Below are positions 27,184-35,838 of a stretch of 64,000 nt of DNA, piece by piece (within the stretch, counting starts at the first letter, position 1; the number at the start of each line of letters is the position of its first letter). The position numbers and the translations under genes are program-made. A model generated the notes under the pieces. That model did no database searches. It was not told the DNA's origin and saw nothing but the letters and a program-made list of their open reading frames with translations. Source of the stretch: Halosolutus gelatinilyticus (lineage in GTDB: Archaea > Halobacteriota > Halobacteria > Halobacteriales > Natrialbaceae); assembly GCF_023028105.1 (NCBI RefSeq), contig NZ_CP095491.1:2046001-2110000 (forward strand), written 5' to 3'.

Positions 27184-28263
27184 TCAGAACCCGCGCAGGT
27201 CGTCGAGCACTGCCTCGGCGCTGCCGTCGGAGATAGCTTCGCGTGCCCGTTCGAGCCCCTCTTCGAGGCTGTCGACGTCCTGTCGGGCGTACATCCGGAA
27301 CGCGCCGTTTACCGCGATCGCGTCGGCGAAGTGATCCTCGCGATCGCCGGCGAGCACGTCCTCGGTGATCGTCGCGGAGTCGACCGTCACGTCGTCGACC
27401 GCGAGATCGTCGCTCTCCATCTCCATGCCGTACTCGGCGGTCTCGATCTCGTAGTCGTCGAGGCTGTCGCCGCTCGTCTCGCTCGCGTCCCACTCGGCGA
27501 CCTTCGTGTAGCCGGGGCGGATGTCGTCGTAGCCCTCCATCCCCTGGAAGAAGATGGCGCGCGAGTAGTCGAGTTCCGCGCTCTCGTCGATGAGATCGCT
27601 CATCTTCTTCGCGAACGCGAGGTGGTAGAACGAGCCGAGGTGGACGTCGGCGTTCGCGGGGTTGGCGACCGTCTCGATCGTGTTGACGAACGTCCGCACG
27701 CCCATCTGGTCGCGCCGATCGTAGAGGTCGTGGATCCCCGGGTTGAACGCGGGCTGGTAGTAGAAGCCGAAGCCGGTCTCGTCGACCATGTCGGCACTCT
27801 CCTCGGGATCGAGTTCGGTCCGGACGCCGAGTTCGTCGAGGACGTGCTTGTACGCCGTCGCCTTCTGCGTCGGGACGCGATCGCCGGAGTGGACGACGAC
27901 GGACGTACCGGCGGCGGCGGCGACGAGGCCGGCCCCGACGCCGAGCAGCGCGGAGGTGTGCTTGCCGTCGTAGTTCGCGCCGCAGTCGATCGGATCGCAG
28001 TCGGGTTCGGCGGTCACGACCGACTCCCCGCGCATGACGTCGGCGAAGGCCGCCAGTTCCTCGGGGTTGTTGCGCTTCCACCGGTTGGCCAGCCAGAAGG
28101 CGCCGAGGGTCGTCTCGTCGGGTTCGCCAGCGAGGATGCGTCGGAAGGCTTCACGAGCCTGCTCGCGGGTCATGTCGCCGGCCGACTTGGGACCGGAGCC
28201 GACGACTTCGGTCATCAGCCGCTTCAGCGGCCACTCGCCGAACTCCTGAGATGCCTGAGCCAT
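27184..28263 (-). CDS. TrpD-like phosphoribosyltransferase of unknown substrate
   Basis: This 359-residue protein of the anthranilate phosphoribosyltransferase fold starts at MAQASQEFGEWPLKRLMTEV. The usual phosphate-binding GTGGDGxxT loop is replaced by GANYDGKHTSALLG, and the HGNRSxSSK motif by HSGDRVPTQKATAYK. It keeps FYYQPAFNPGIHDLYDRRDQ and RTFVNTIETVANPANAD. Such changes are typical of TrpD2-like paralogs rather than the tryptophan enzyme, and no trp genes are nearby. It therefore probably transfers a phosphoribosyl or related group to an unknown acceptor, or has another role such as nucleic-acid binding, as proposed for bacterial TrpD2. An alternative start nine codons upstream exists. 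Confidence 0.75.
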   Translation of the reverse strand: MAQASQEFGEWPLKRLMTEVVGSGPKSAGDMTREQAREAFRRILAGEPDETTLGAFWLANRWKRNNPEELAAFADVMRGESVVTAEPDCDPIDCGANYDGKHTSALLGVGAGLVAAAAGTSVVVHSGDRVPTQKATAYKHVLDELGVRTELDPEESADMVDETGFGFYYQPAFNPGIHDLYDRRDQMGVRTFVNTIETVANPANADVHLGSFYHLAFAKKMSDLIDESAELDYSRAIFFQGMEGYDDIRPGYTKVAEWDASETSGDSLDDYEIETAEYGMEMESDDLAVDDVTVDSATITEDVLAGDREDHFADAIAVNGAFRMYARQDVDSLEEGLERAREAISDGSAEAVLDDLRGF

Positions 28264-28360
28264 GTGCGGGGGTTCGGAGGGACCGTGCAAAAGCGTCCCG
28301 TTTCCGGTATCGGAGAGCGACTACGCGACGCGATCTTACGTAACGAGATCTGTGTCCATG

Positions 28361-28572
28361 AACACCACGAAAGCCCCTTTTATTCCCACCCGCGGTGGCA
28401 CCCCGGTCAGCCGGCACGGGTGGGGATGAAAGGGGCTGACGCTTTCGGGGAAGGAGCGCGAAGTAAGCACTGGAACAAAGTGAGGAGCACAACGAGCGAA
28501 CCGACTCGAGAGCAAAGCTCTCCCGAGCGGACGGCGCATAGCGCCGCTAACGCTAGGGGCTTTCGTTGTGTT
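28361..28572. repeat. 212-bp structured element with terminal inverted repeats
   Basis: The ends are 18-base inverted repeats: AACACCACGAAAGCCCCT at 28361-28378 and its near-perfect reverse complement (17 of 18) at 28555-28572. Just inside, 28373-28392 pairs with 28417-28436 to form a 20-pair stem in which the only two departures from perfect complementarity are G-U pairs. Two more hairpins follow: 28505-28527 (AGAGC-AAA-GCTCT extended by CTCG/CGAG) and 28533-28545 (GGCGC-ATA-GCGCC). The segment GCCCCT belongs to both the end repeat and the long stem, so two folds compete. No transposase, no good coding frame and no clear target duplication are seen. It could be a MITE-like element or a structured RNA. 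Confidence 0.7.
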
Positions 28573-28641
28573 GGCACTCCCTTCAGAACCTCAAACACGA
28601 TCGCTGCTGACCAGGGAAAAATTCTCTACGCGAGTCCGTAC

Positions 28642-29403
28642 TCACAACTCGATCGCCATCATCACCTCGTCGATGTACTCGTCTTCGAGTTTGTAGTGGT
28701 CCTCGCGGACGGCTTCGATCTCCCAGTCACGGTCCTCGAAGAACTCGATCGCCGCCTCGTTCGTCGAAGGAACGCTCTGGTAGACCTTCTCGTGGTCGCT
28801 CGCCCGCGCCCACTCGAGCGCCCGATCGAGGAGTTGGCTCCCGATGCCCATGCCGCGGTACTCCTCTAAGATTCCGACGGTGAGTTCGGCGGTGTGGGTG
28901 AGCTTCTCGAGGTTCGGGACGTGTAGGTGCGCCCAGCCGACGACCTCGCCATCGACGGTCGCGACGAAGAACATCCGGGACTCGAACTCGTTGTGTCGGA
29001 GGAGGACGTTCTCGTGGTCGAGTTCGTCCGCGACGGTCTCGGCTTCGATGTAGGTCATCTCCTCGACGACCTGGCGCATCGCGCCGACGATCCCCGCGAG
29101 GTCCTCCTGTCTGGCCGCCCTGATCGTGACGTCGACGTCCTCGGTCGTGAACTCCTCGCGCTCGGCCTTGACGTCGATCGCGATGCGCAGCGTTCCGTCG
29201 TCGCCCTCCTCGAGGTAGCCGTCGCGTTTGAGGATCGCGACGTTGTGCTGAAACGCCCGGGTATACTGCGGGTCTCCCGGCGGATCCGCCGGGAACAGTT
29301 CCTCCCGCGCCCGCTCCCGATCGACCGCGCCGTGGGCCTCGACGTACTCGTAGATCTGTACCCGCTCGTCGCCCTCGATCGCGATCGGCTCGGTGAGCTC
29401 CAT
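28642..29403 (-). CDS. GNAT acetyltransferase with N-terminal winged-helix region
   Basis: This 253-residue protein has an N-terminal helical, winged-helix-like part (residues 10-85: VQIYEYVEAHGAVDRERARE, FQHNVAILKRDGYLEE) and a C-terminal GNAT domain (about 90-245: VTIRAARQEDLAGIVGAMRQ, FFVATVDGEVVGWAHLHVP, LTVGILEEYRGMGIGSQLLD with the RGMGIG acetyl-CoA loop, then NEAAIEFFEDRDWEIE). Related haloarchaeal proteins with this layout are common. The substrate is unknown, and the winged-helix part suggests either DNA binding or a structural role. A TTATTACT box lies about 25 bases upstream, suggesting a leaderless transcript. Confidence 0.82.
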   Translation of the reverse strand: MELTEPIAIEGDERVQIYEYVEAHGAVDRERAREELFPADPPGDPQYTRAFQHNVAILKRDGYLEEGDDGTLRIAIDVKAEREEFTTEDVDVTIRAARQEDLAGIVGAMRQVVEEMTYIEAETVADELDHENVLLRHNEFESRMFFVATVDGEVVGWAHLHVPNLEKLTHTAELTVGILEEYRGMGIGSQLLDRALEWARASDHEKVYQSVPSTNEAAIEFFEDRDWEIEAVREDHYKLEDEYIDEVMMAIEL

Positions 29404-30253
29404 GAATGCTGGTAACGGGTCGCACAGTAATAATCGTTACAGTTACTCGCGGCTCGCGCCCGGATGAATTACGCATCGAGACGTGCGAATCGCAGGCCTC
29501 ACGATTCGCAAACCAGTTCGAGTTCGCTCACGGTCCGCGAACCTGGATCGGACCAAAATAACTAGTTACAGATAGATATACACTATAGAAATATATTTGT
29601 TATTTCGACCTCGGATTTTTTCACCCGAAGTGCTTCTCTCTTGACCAGCGTCGAAAACCGGTTTTCCGGACGAAAATCGGCGAATTGGTCCGATCCCACC
29701 GATTACGCGCGTGGATCAATGGCCGTATCCGTCGTCCGTCGCCATCTACGTGATCCGTCGTTCGTCGACCGCGCTTTTGTCCGTTCGTCAGCCGCCTCTC
29801 GCCAGCAGTACGAGCCGAATTGCCGATCGCGAGCAGCAACGACGATCGATCGCAACACGACCGTCGATCGACGACGCGCAAGCGGAACGCGGCGACCGTC
29901 GAGATCCGGCTCTGCTTCGGTGGCAGACACCCCATTCGCCGTCAGAACAGCGTATTCACCCGACTGGGGGCGCTGAACTTCCGTGATCGGAAACGTCCGC
30001 TCCGGACTCGCCGTCTACGCGTCGATCGAGTACTTCACTCTCCACTCGTCTCTCCGTTGACGACGAGTCCTGTCGAGTTCGCTCTTCGATAGTGTCGATT
30101 TAGCAACTTGTATCAGGAACAATCAAATATGACACTATATATGGAATCTGTCTGGATTGTGTCCGGTACGTTGCGCATCCACTGCTGTCTCCGACCGGTC
30201 GCTCCGATCGCGGTCCCGAAAACGATACGGTCCCGGTTTCCCTAGCATCGGCA
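29404..30253. other. 850-base gene-free region with AT-rich blocks
   Basis: No coding frame here has haloarchaeal composition; the open ones are arginine- and serine-rich. Two AT-rich blocks stand out against the GC-rich surroundings: about 29555-29605 (several ATAT and TATA runs) and about 30100-30150, the latter probably holding the promoter of the siroheme decarboxylase gene. The first block also contains CTAG, a rare word elsewhere in the window. A small RNA or a decayed gene is possible but not shown. Confidence 0.45.
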
Positions 30254-31294
30254 ATGAGCAGGCTGTCTGGGGAGTGGCGCGAGACGATCGACGACTTGGA
30301 CGCAGCAATCGTCGACGGCTACCAGAGCGGGTTTCCGATCGCGGAGCGGCCGTTCCGTCGCGTCGGCTCCGAACTCGGGATCGGCGAGTCCGCGGCGCTC
30401 GATCGGGTTCGAACCCTCTCGGAACGGGGGATCATCCGCCGGTTCGGCGCCGTCCTCAATCCACCGGTGATCGGCTCGTCGACGCTCGCCGCGGTCCGGG
30501 CCCCCGCCGATCGGTTCGACGAGGTCGCCGCGGTCGTCAACGAGTACCGGCAGGTGAACCACAACTACGCCCGCGATCACGAGTGGAACATGTGGTTCGT
30601 CGTCACCGCCGGGTCGCGCGATCGGCGCGACGAGATCCTCGCGGAGATCGAGGCGCGAACCGGCTGTGCGGTGTTGAACCTGCCGATGCTGACCGACTAC
30701 TACATCGATCTCGAGTTTCCGGTGGTCAACGCCGATCGGTTCGCGCGCGAATCCCTGGAAGACGGTACTGACGCCTCGGCGACCCGCATCAGCGAGGAAG
30801 CCGCGGGCGACCTCTCGACGTTCGAGGCCGACCTCCTGCTCGCGATCCAGGACGGCTTCCCCCTCTCGAAGACGCCGTACGCGGACGTCGCCGATCGGCT
30901 CGACGCGCCCGTCGACGACGTGCTCGCGGGCGTCGAACGCCTCCGGGAGAACGGCTGTATCAAGCGCATCGGCTGCGTCGTCAACCACGTTGTCACGGGG
31001 TTCGACTCGAACTGCATGGTCGTCTGGGACGTCCCGGACGAGCGCCTCGACGCCTGGGGCGAACGCGTCGGGTGCCTCCCGTACGTCACGCTCTGTTACC
31101 ACCGGCCGCGCCGCCCCGAGCACGACTGGCCGTACAACCTGTTCACGATGATCCACGGCCGCGACCCCGACGCCGTCGACGCGAAGATCGACGAACTCGC
31201 CGCCGACTACCTCCCCGTTGAGCACGATCGGCTCTACTCGACGGCGACGCTGAAACAGACCGGCGCCAGGTACGAGGAACTGGTCGGCCGCTGA
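30254..31294 (+). CDS. Fused siroheme decarboxylase (AhbA-AhbB)
   Basis: This 346-residue protein contains two AsnC/Lrp-like modules in tandem, each with a winged helix and a ligand-binding sandwich. The first half (1-175) has RRFGAVLNPPVIG and VNHNYARDHEWNMWFVV; the second half (185-346) has IKRIGCVVNHVVTGF and CYHRPRRPEHDWPYNLFTMI. These histidine-containing segments are the signature of AhbA and AhbB, which together turn siroheme into 12,18-didecarboxysiroheme in the archaeal alternative heme pathway. Here both subunits are one chain. The other Ahb enzymes are not in this window. It is followed by a small membrane-protein gene. Confidence 0.88.
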   Translation: MSRLSGEWRETIDDLDAAIVDGYQSGFPIAERPFRRVGSELGIGESAALDRVRTLSERGIIRRFGAVLNPPVIGSSTLAAVRAPADRFDEVAAVVNEYRQVNHNYARDHEWNMWFVVTAGSRDRRDEILAEIEARTGCAVLNLPMLTDYYIDLEFPVVNADRFARESLEDGTDASATRISEEAAGDLSTFEADLLLAIQDGFPLSKTPYADVADRLDAPVDDVLAGVERLRENGCIKRIGCVVNHVVTGFDSNCMVVWDVPDERLDAWGERVGCLPYVTLCYHRPRRPEHDWPYNLFTMIHGRDPDAVDAKIDELAADYLPVEHDRLYSTATLKQTGARYEELVGR

Positions 31295-31374
31295 GCGCGA
31301 TCGGCGCGCCGCGTTCGGCCGGTCCGCCGACGGTCCGACAGAAAAGCTATTACGTGACGCCGGAACGATAGGTC

Positions 31375-31590
31375 ATGGTCAATCCGATACTGGGGACGCT
31401 CGTTCTCGCGATCGGAATCGCCGGCGCCGTCTGGCCGTACAAGGTCGCGCGGTTCGAGGAGCAACTGGACGCGATCGGCAGCACCCGGTCGCCGTCCGGC
31501 GTCGAACCCGCCGACTGGAAAGTGACGCTCACCCGGATCGTCGGCATCGCGATCGGGCTGTTCGGCGTGCTGGTGCTGTTCGATATCTGA
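31375..31590 (+). CDS. Small two-helix membrane protein
   Basis: This is a 71-residue protein with two hydrophobic helices: residues 4-22 (ILGTLVLAIGIAGAVWPY) and 50-70 (LTRIVGIAIGLFGVLVLFDI), joined by a polar loop with RFEEQLDAIGST. I do not recognise a function; the layout resembles small conserved haloarchaeal membrane proteins. The composition and a TATA-like CTATTAC box about 25 bases before the ATG support it. It lies 80 bases after the siroheme decarboxylase gene and faces the FAD/Fe-S dehydrogenase. Confidence 0.6.
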   Translation: MVNPILGTLVLAIGIAGAVWPYKVARFEEQLDAIGSTRSPSGVEPADWKVTLTRIVGIAIGLFGVLVLFDI

Positions 31591-31665
31591 TCGACTCGGT
31601 ATCGATCATATTCCGACGGATAGGCGTCGAGCGTCCGGATCTCGCTTCCGGTTCTCCGTCGATTC

Positions 31666-34600
31666 TCACCCCATCGCCTCGGCGACGAGTTCGATCGGCG
31701 TCGGCGGCTCCTCGTCGGCGCCCGGTCGATTTTCGAGTTGGGTGCGACAGGAGGCCCCGGGCGCGACGACCCGATCGCCTGCGCTCTCGTCGACCTGGTC
31801 GTAGAGGATGCCGGCGATCGCGTCGCTCATCGAGGCGTGTTCGGCCTCGTAGCCGAAGCTGCCGGCCATCCCGCAACAGCCGGAGTCGAGGGGATCGACG
31901 GCGTAGCCGGCGCGCCGAAGGACGCCGACGGCGTGGTGGTCCTTGCGGGTGGCCTTCTGGTGGCAGTGCCCGTGGTAGGTCAGGCTCGGACCCGTCTCGG
32001 GCTCGCGATCGAACGCGATCTGCTCGTCGAGTCGGAAGGTGTCCACGTACTCGCAGACGCCGTACGTCGCGTTCGCCACCTGTTCGACGGAGTCGCCGGA
32101 CAGCAGGTCGAGGTAGTCGGCCTGAAACATTACCGCGTCGGAGGGTTCGATCACGACGACGTCGCGTTCGTCCTCGACGAGCGGGGCGAGTGCGCGGACG
32201 TTCTTCCTGGCGGCGTCCCGCGATTTTTCGAGGAAGCCCTTCGAGAACGCCGGCCGGCCCGTGTCGCCGAGGTCGTCGGGGACCGTCACGTGGACGTTCG
32301 CCGCTTCGAGGACGCGAACGGCCGCCTTCCCCGCCTCGGGGTGGCTGTAGTTGGTGTAGGTGTCCGGATAGAGTACGACTCGTCGATCGGCCGCCTCCGG
32401 ATCGACGTGCGAACCGCCCCGGCGCTCGAACCACTCCCGGAACGTGATCGGGTGGAACGTCGGCAGCGGCCGATCGGTGGCGATGCCGACGGTCTTCTCG
32501 AGCAGCGTGCGGGCGCCCGGCAGCTTCGGCAAGCCGTTGGAGATGGGGGCGAGTTCCGACCCCCACTTCGAGAGGGTCGCGACGTTGGCGAAGAGTCGAT
32601 CGCGCAGGGTCGCGCCGTTTCGTCGGTGGTACTCGTGGGTGACCTCGGCCTTGAGCTTCGCCATGTCGACCTCGCTCGGGCAGTCGATCGCACAGCCCTT
32701 GCAGCCGATACACAGCCCCATCACCTCCTCGATGAACTCGTCCGAGAAGGCCTCGTCGGGATCGAGGTCGCCGCTCATGGCCTGCCGGAGCGCGTTCGCC
32801 CGACCGCGGGTGGCCGTGATCTCCTCGCGGCTGGCGCGGTAGGTCGGACACATCACCCCGCCCGTCGTGGACTGTTCGCCCCGACAGCCGCCGCAGCCGT
32901 GGCAGAGCTCGACCATCCCCTGGAAGCCGTTGTCCCCCCGCCACTCGAGTCGGGGCTCGAAGTCCGCCGCGAACTGGTAGTCCGGATCGAACCGCAGGTG
33001 CTCGCGGAGGTCCGTCGGATCGTCCTCGCGGAAGACCACCTGGCCGGGGTTCAAGAGCCAGTCGGGGTCGAACGCCGTCTTGAGGTTCTGGAACGTCCGC
33101 CAGACCCGATCGCCGTACAGTTTCCGGTTCCACTGGGTGCGGGCCCGGCCGTCGCCGTGTTCGCCGGAGACGGAGCCGTCGAGGTCGACCACCAGGTCGG
33201 TAACGTCGTCCGCGATGCCGTGCAGTTGGTCGAGCCCCACCTCCGTCTTCGTGTTGATCAGCGGCCGGATGTGGAGCACGCCGGGCCCCGCGTGGGCGTA
33301 AAAGCTGGCGTACGTGTCGTGCGCTTCGAGGATCTCTTCGAAGCGCTCGACGAACTCCGGGAGCCGTTCGGGCGGGATCGCCGTGTCCTCGATGAAGGAG
33401 ATGTGCTTTTCGTCCGTCGTCCGCGAGAGCAGGATCGGGAGGCCGGACTTGCGGAGTTTCCAGAGTTCGGCGCGCTCGGACTTCTCGTAGGCCTCGAGCG
33501 CGTCGATCGCGATCGTCTCGGCGTCGTTCATCTCACGCTCGCTCGTCGTCCCGTTCGTGTCTGAATCGCCTTCCGCCGCCGCTCCATCTGTCGCCGGCGC
33601 TCCCTCCGGTGTGACCGTCGGACACCGATCGGCGAGCAGGCCGGCGACCCGCTCGCGACCGTGGTCGGCGTCGTCGGCGTAGAACTCCACGAGGAGGACG
33701 GCGTTGGTCCCCGTCGGGAGTATCTCGGTGACGGGGCCGAACTCGGCGGTGTCGCGCGCCAGGTCGAGCAGCACGTCGTCGAGCACCTCGACCGCCGCGG
33801 GGTCGTGTTCGAGGATCGGCTCGACGTCTCTCATCGCCTCGTGGAGATCCCGGTAACAGAGCAGGGAAACGGCCTTCGTCTCGGGCACCGGTTCGAGCGA
33901 GACCGTCGCCTCGGTTACGATCGCCAGCGTCCCCTCGCTGCCCGCCAGGAGTCGGGCGAGGTTGACCGTCCCCGGCTCGCCCGTCTCTTCGCCGCCGGGC
34001 AGCGTCTCGCCCCGGGCCTCCGCAACGAGCCGATCGAGGTTGTACCCCGAGACGTTGCGCTTGAGATCCGGGTAGGCCGCCTCGATCACGTCCGCTTCCT
34101 CGTCGAGAATGCGCCGCAGTTCGGCGTAGATCCGGCCTTCGAGGTCGCCGTCGGGATCGGCCCGATCGGCGATCTCTTCGATCGTGACCTCGTCGAACGT
34201 CGTCACGGTGCCATCCGCCAGGACGGCCTCGACCTCCTCGATGTACGCGTCGGTCTTGCCGTACTGCAGCGAGTGGGCGCCGGTCGAGTTGTTGCCGATC
34301 GCGCCGCCGATCGCGCTCTTGTCGCCCCAGGCGGGGTCGGGCGCGAACTTGAGGTCGTGCGGCGCGAGCGTCTCGTTGAGCGTCCCGAGGATCGTCCCCG
34401 GCTGGACGGTCGCCGTCCGTCCGTTCGGATCCACCTCGCGGATCTCGTTCATGTGGCGCGTGAAGTCGAGGACGACCGCCCGGTTGACCGTCTGGCCGGC
34501 CAGGCTCGTCCCGCCGCCGCGCGGGAGGACCGGAATCTCCCGGGTGGCGCAGTACTCGACGATGCCGACGACGTCGGCGGTCGACTCGGGAAAGGCGACC

Positions 34601-34791
34601 GCGATCGGGGTCACCTCGTAGGGGCTCGCGTCCGTCGCGTACAGCTCTCGCGAGTAGGAATCGGCGCGCACCTCGCAGTCGACGACCTCCTCGAGATCCT
34701 CGACCAGCGCCGGACGGTCGACCTCGTCGCTCCGGTAGTCGTAGTTCGCGCGTCGATCGGCGGCCGGGTCGGCGCTCCGCTCCGTGGACAT
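31666..34791 (-). CDS. Fused FAD-linked oxidase/Fe-S/CCG dehydrogenase (D-lactate or glycolate type)
   Basis: This 1041-residue enzyme combines three modules. Residues 30-560 are a PCMH-type FAD-linked oxidase (VLPRGGGTSLAGQTVN, GNNSTGAHSLQYGKTDAY, LLAGSEGTLAIVTEA). Residues about 640-730 hold two Fe-S motifs (CHGCGGCRG...CP and CIGCKGCAIDCPSEVDM). The C-terminus has two cysteine-rich CCG regions (YHGHCHQKATRKDHHAVG, DSGCCGMAGSFGYE). This layout is known from dehydrogenases of D-lactate, D-2-hydroxyglutarate or glycolate that pass electrons to the respiratory chain. An acidic, low-complexity insert of about 30 residues lies near residue 400. The substrate is not decided by sequence; a TTTAAG box suggests a short leader. 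Confidence 0.88.
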   Translation of the reverse strand: MSTERSADPAADRRANYDYRSDEVDRPALVEDLEEVVDCEVRADSYSRELYATDASPYEVTPIAVAFPESTADVVGIVEYCATREIPVLPRGGGTSLAGQTVNRAVVLDFTRHMNEIREVDPNGRTATVQPGTILGTLNETLAPHDLKFAPDPAWGDKSAIGGAIGNNSTGAHSLQYGKTDAYIEEVEAVLADGTVTTFDEVTIEEIADRADPDGDLEGRIYAELRRILDEEADVIEAAYPDLKRNVSGYNLDRLVAEARGETLPGGEETGEPGTVNLARLLAGSEGTLAIVTEATVSLEPVPETKAVSLLCYRDLHEAMRDVEPILEHDPAAVEVLDDVLLDLARDTAEFGPVTEILPTGTNAVLLVEFYADDADHGRERVAGLLADRCPTVTPEGAPATDGAAAEGDSDTNGTTSEREMNDAETIAIDALEAYEKSERAELWKLRKSGLPILLSRTTDEKHISFIEDTAIPPERLPEFVERFEEILEAHDTYASFYAHAGPGVLHIRPLINTKTEVGLDQLHGIADDVTDLVVDLDGSVSGEHGDGRARTQWNRKLYGDRVWRTFQNLKTAFDPDWLLNPGQVVFREDDPTDLREHLRFDPDYQFAADFEPRLEWRGDNGFQGMVELCHGCGGCRGEQSTTGGVMCPTYRASREEITATRGRANALRQAMSGDLDPDEAFSDEFIEEVMGLCIGCKGCAIDCPSEVDMAKLKAEVTHEYHRRNGATLRDRLFANVATLSKWGSELAPISNGLPKLPGARTLLEKTVGIATDRPLPTFHPITFREWFERRGGSHVDPEAADRRVVLYPDTYTNYSHPEAGKAAVRVLEAANVHVTVPDDLGDTGRPAFSKGFLEKSRDAARKNVRALAPLVEDERDVVVIEPSDAVMFQADYLDLLSGDSVEQVANATYGVCEYVDTFRLDEQIAFDREPETGPSLTYHGHCHQKATRKDHHAVGVLRRAGYAVDPLDSGCCGMAGSFGYEAEHASMSDAIAGILYDQVDESAGDRVVAPGASCRTQLENRPGADEEPPTPIELVAEAMG

Positions 34792-35516
34792 ACCTGTTTC
34801 TTGCCCCTGAACGGCTTAAACTGTCGGGGAATAGCGGTCCGGATCGGACCGTTGCGCGTTGAAGGAGACTGCGAGCTACGGGCGGAACCGAACTATCCGA
34901 CGCTCCTAACCGCGGCGGATGGTCCGACCGACGGCTGATCGATCGCCGGTCTACGGACGAGATCAGAGATTAACCATATAAAATTATTATATAGTAAACA
35001 AACACATAATACATATAGCTAGTCTCCGCAGAACTACATACTGAACGCGTTACCCGATACAATTGCGCTGCTATCTGCGGTATACGGCCATTTTGGGGTC
35101 TAACTGATCGGTAAACTCGACGCGCGCTATCACACCTGTGAAACCTCGGATAAAATCGTCGATATCGACCGTAATCGCGCGTATCGCGTGGTCATGTAGA
35201 ATGAACGATCGAACGAACCGTTGTACAGTATAAAAATTGACTCTTATGGAATAATGAGTGAAAAATTGGTAATCCGTAGTCAGTCTTTGACCCCCACCGA
35301 CGGAGACGCGAGGGCGACCGTGATACCGATCGCCGCAGTGGCGGACGGGGTCGGTGTGGTGGTCTCGTTCAGTTCGAGGCGGGGACTTTCCCGGCGGGGC
35401 TGCTTGTCGACGGTGCGGAAATTCGAGGCGGCGGCCGGTTCGACCTCGCCGAACGGCTCCGCGCGGTCTCGACCGGCGAGGGGGAATTTTATTACGCTCG
35501 ATTGTGAGCATTGACC
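34792..35516. other. 725-base region with an AT-rich island
   Basis: Bases about 34965-35045 are very AT-rich (ATAAAATTATTATATAGTAA and similar) and contain CTAG. The minus strand from 35270 to 35071 has an open frame of untypical, AT-biased codons that reads as plausible protein (ITVDIDDFIRGFTGVIARVE) but has no start codon, so it may be the end of a decayed gene. The right end holds the promoter of the next small gene. No intact gene is supported. Confidence 0.45.
35487..35494 (+). promoter_or_regulatory. TATA box for the small membrane protein
   Basis: TTTTATTA ends 22 bases before the ATG at 35517, the spacing of a leaderless haloarchaeal gene. This decides that start over the TTG at 35511. 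Confidence 0.55.
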
Positions 35517-35720
35517 ATGGGCCCGGAGACCACTTCCGATCAGTCGCCCGGCGATCGGGTGATGCGCGCGCTCTCTCGCGTTCACGATACGTACGACAGC
35601 GTCGCGGACCGGGTTCGGCGCTACACCCCGTACCTCGTCCGCACGATCGAGGTCGCGCTGGCGATCGCGCTGCTCGCGGCGCTGGCGCACTGGATTCACT
35701 GGGTCTACATCGGGGCGTGA
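35517..35720 (+). CDS. Small single-helix membrane protein
   Basis: This 67-residue protein has a polar helical N-terminus (about 1-40, with RALSRVHDTYDSVADRVRRY) and one hydrophobic helix near the C-terminus (RTIEVALAIALLAALAHWIHW). No family is recognised. The TATA box at the correct distance and the normal codon pattern support it. It precedes a CoA-transferase gene on the same strand by about 120 bases, but that gene has its own TATA-like box, so a shared role is not implied. Confidence 0.6.
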   Translation: MGPETTSDQSPGDRVMRALSRVHDTYDSVADRVRRYTPYLVRTIEVALAIALLAALAHWIHWVYIGA

Positions 35721-35838
35721 CCGCGAGCGGGATTTCCGATCGACCGAACCGCCGATCGAGCGGGTCGTCAGCGCCGTCGGACGTACCGCCGGGACACCGG
35801 AACCTTATCCTTTCGCGCGACCAGATGTGTGACAGTCG

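Noticed and set aside
29641-29976. Open frames in the 850-base gap before the siroheme decarboxylase
   Set aside because: They are serine- and arginine-rich, lack acidic haloarchaeal composition and have no promoter at the right place.
30254-31294. Lrp/AsnC transcription regulator as the function of this protein
   Set aside because: Both halves carry the AhbA and AhbB histidine segments (NHNYARDHEWNMWF and CYHRPRRPEHDWPYN), which regulators lack.
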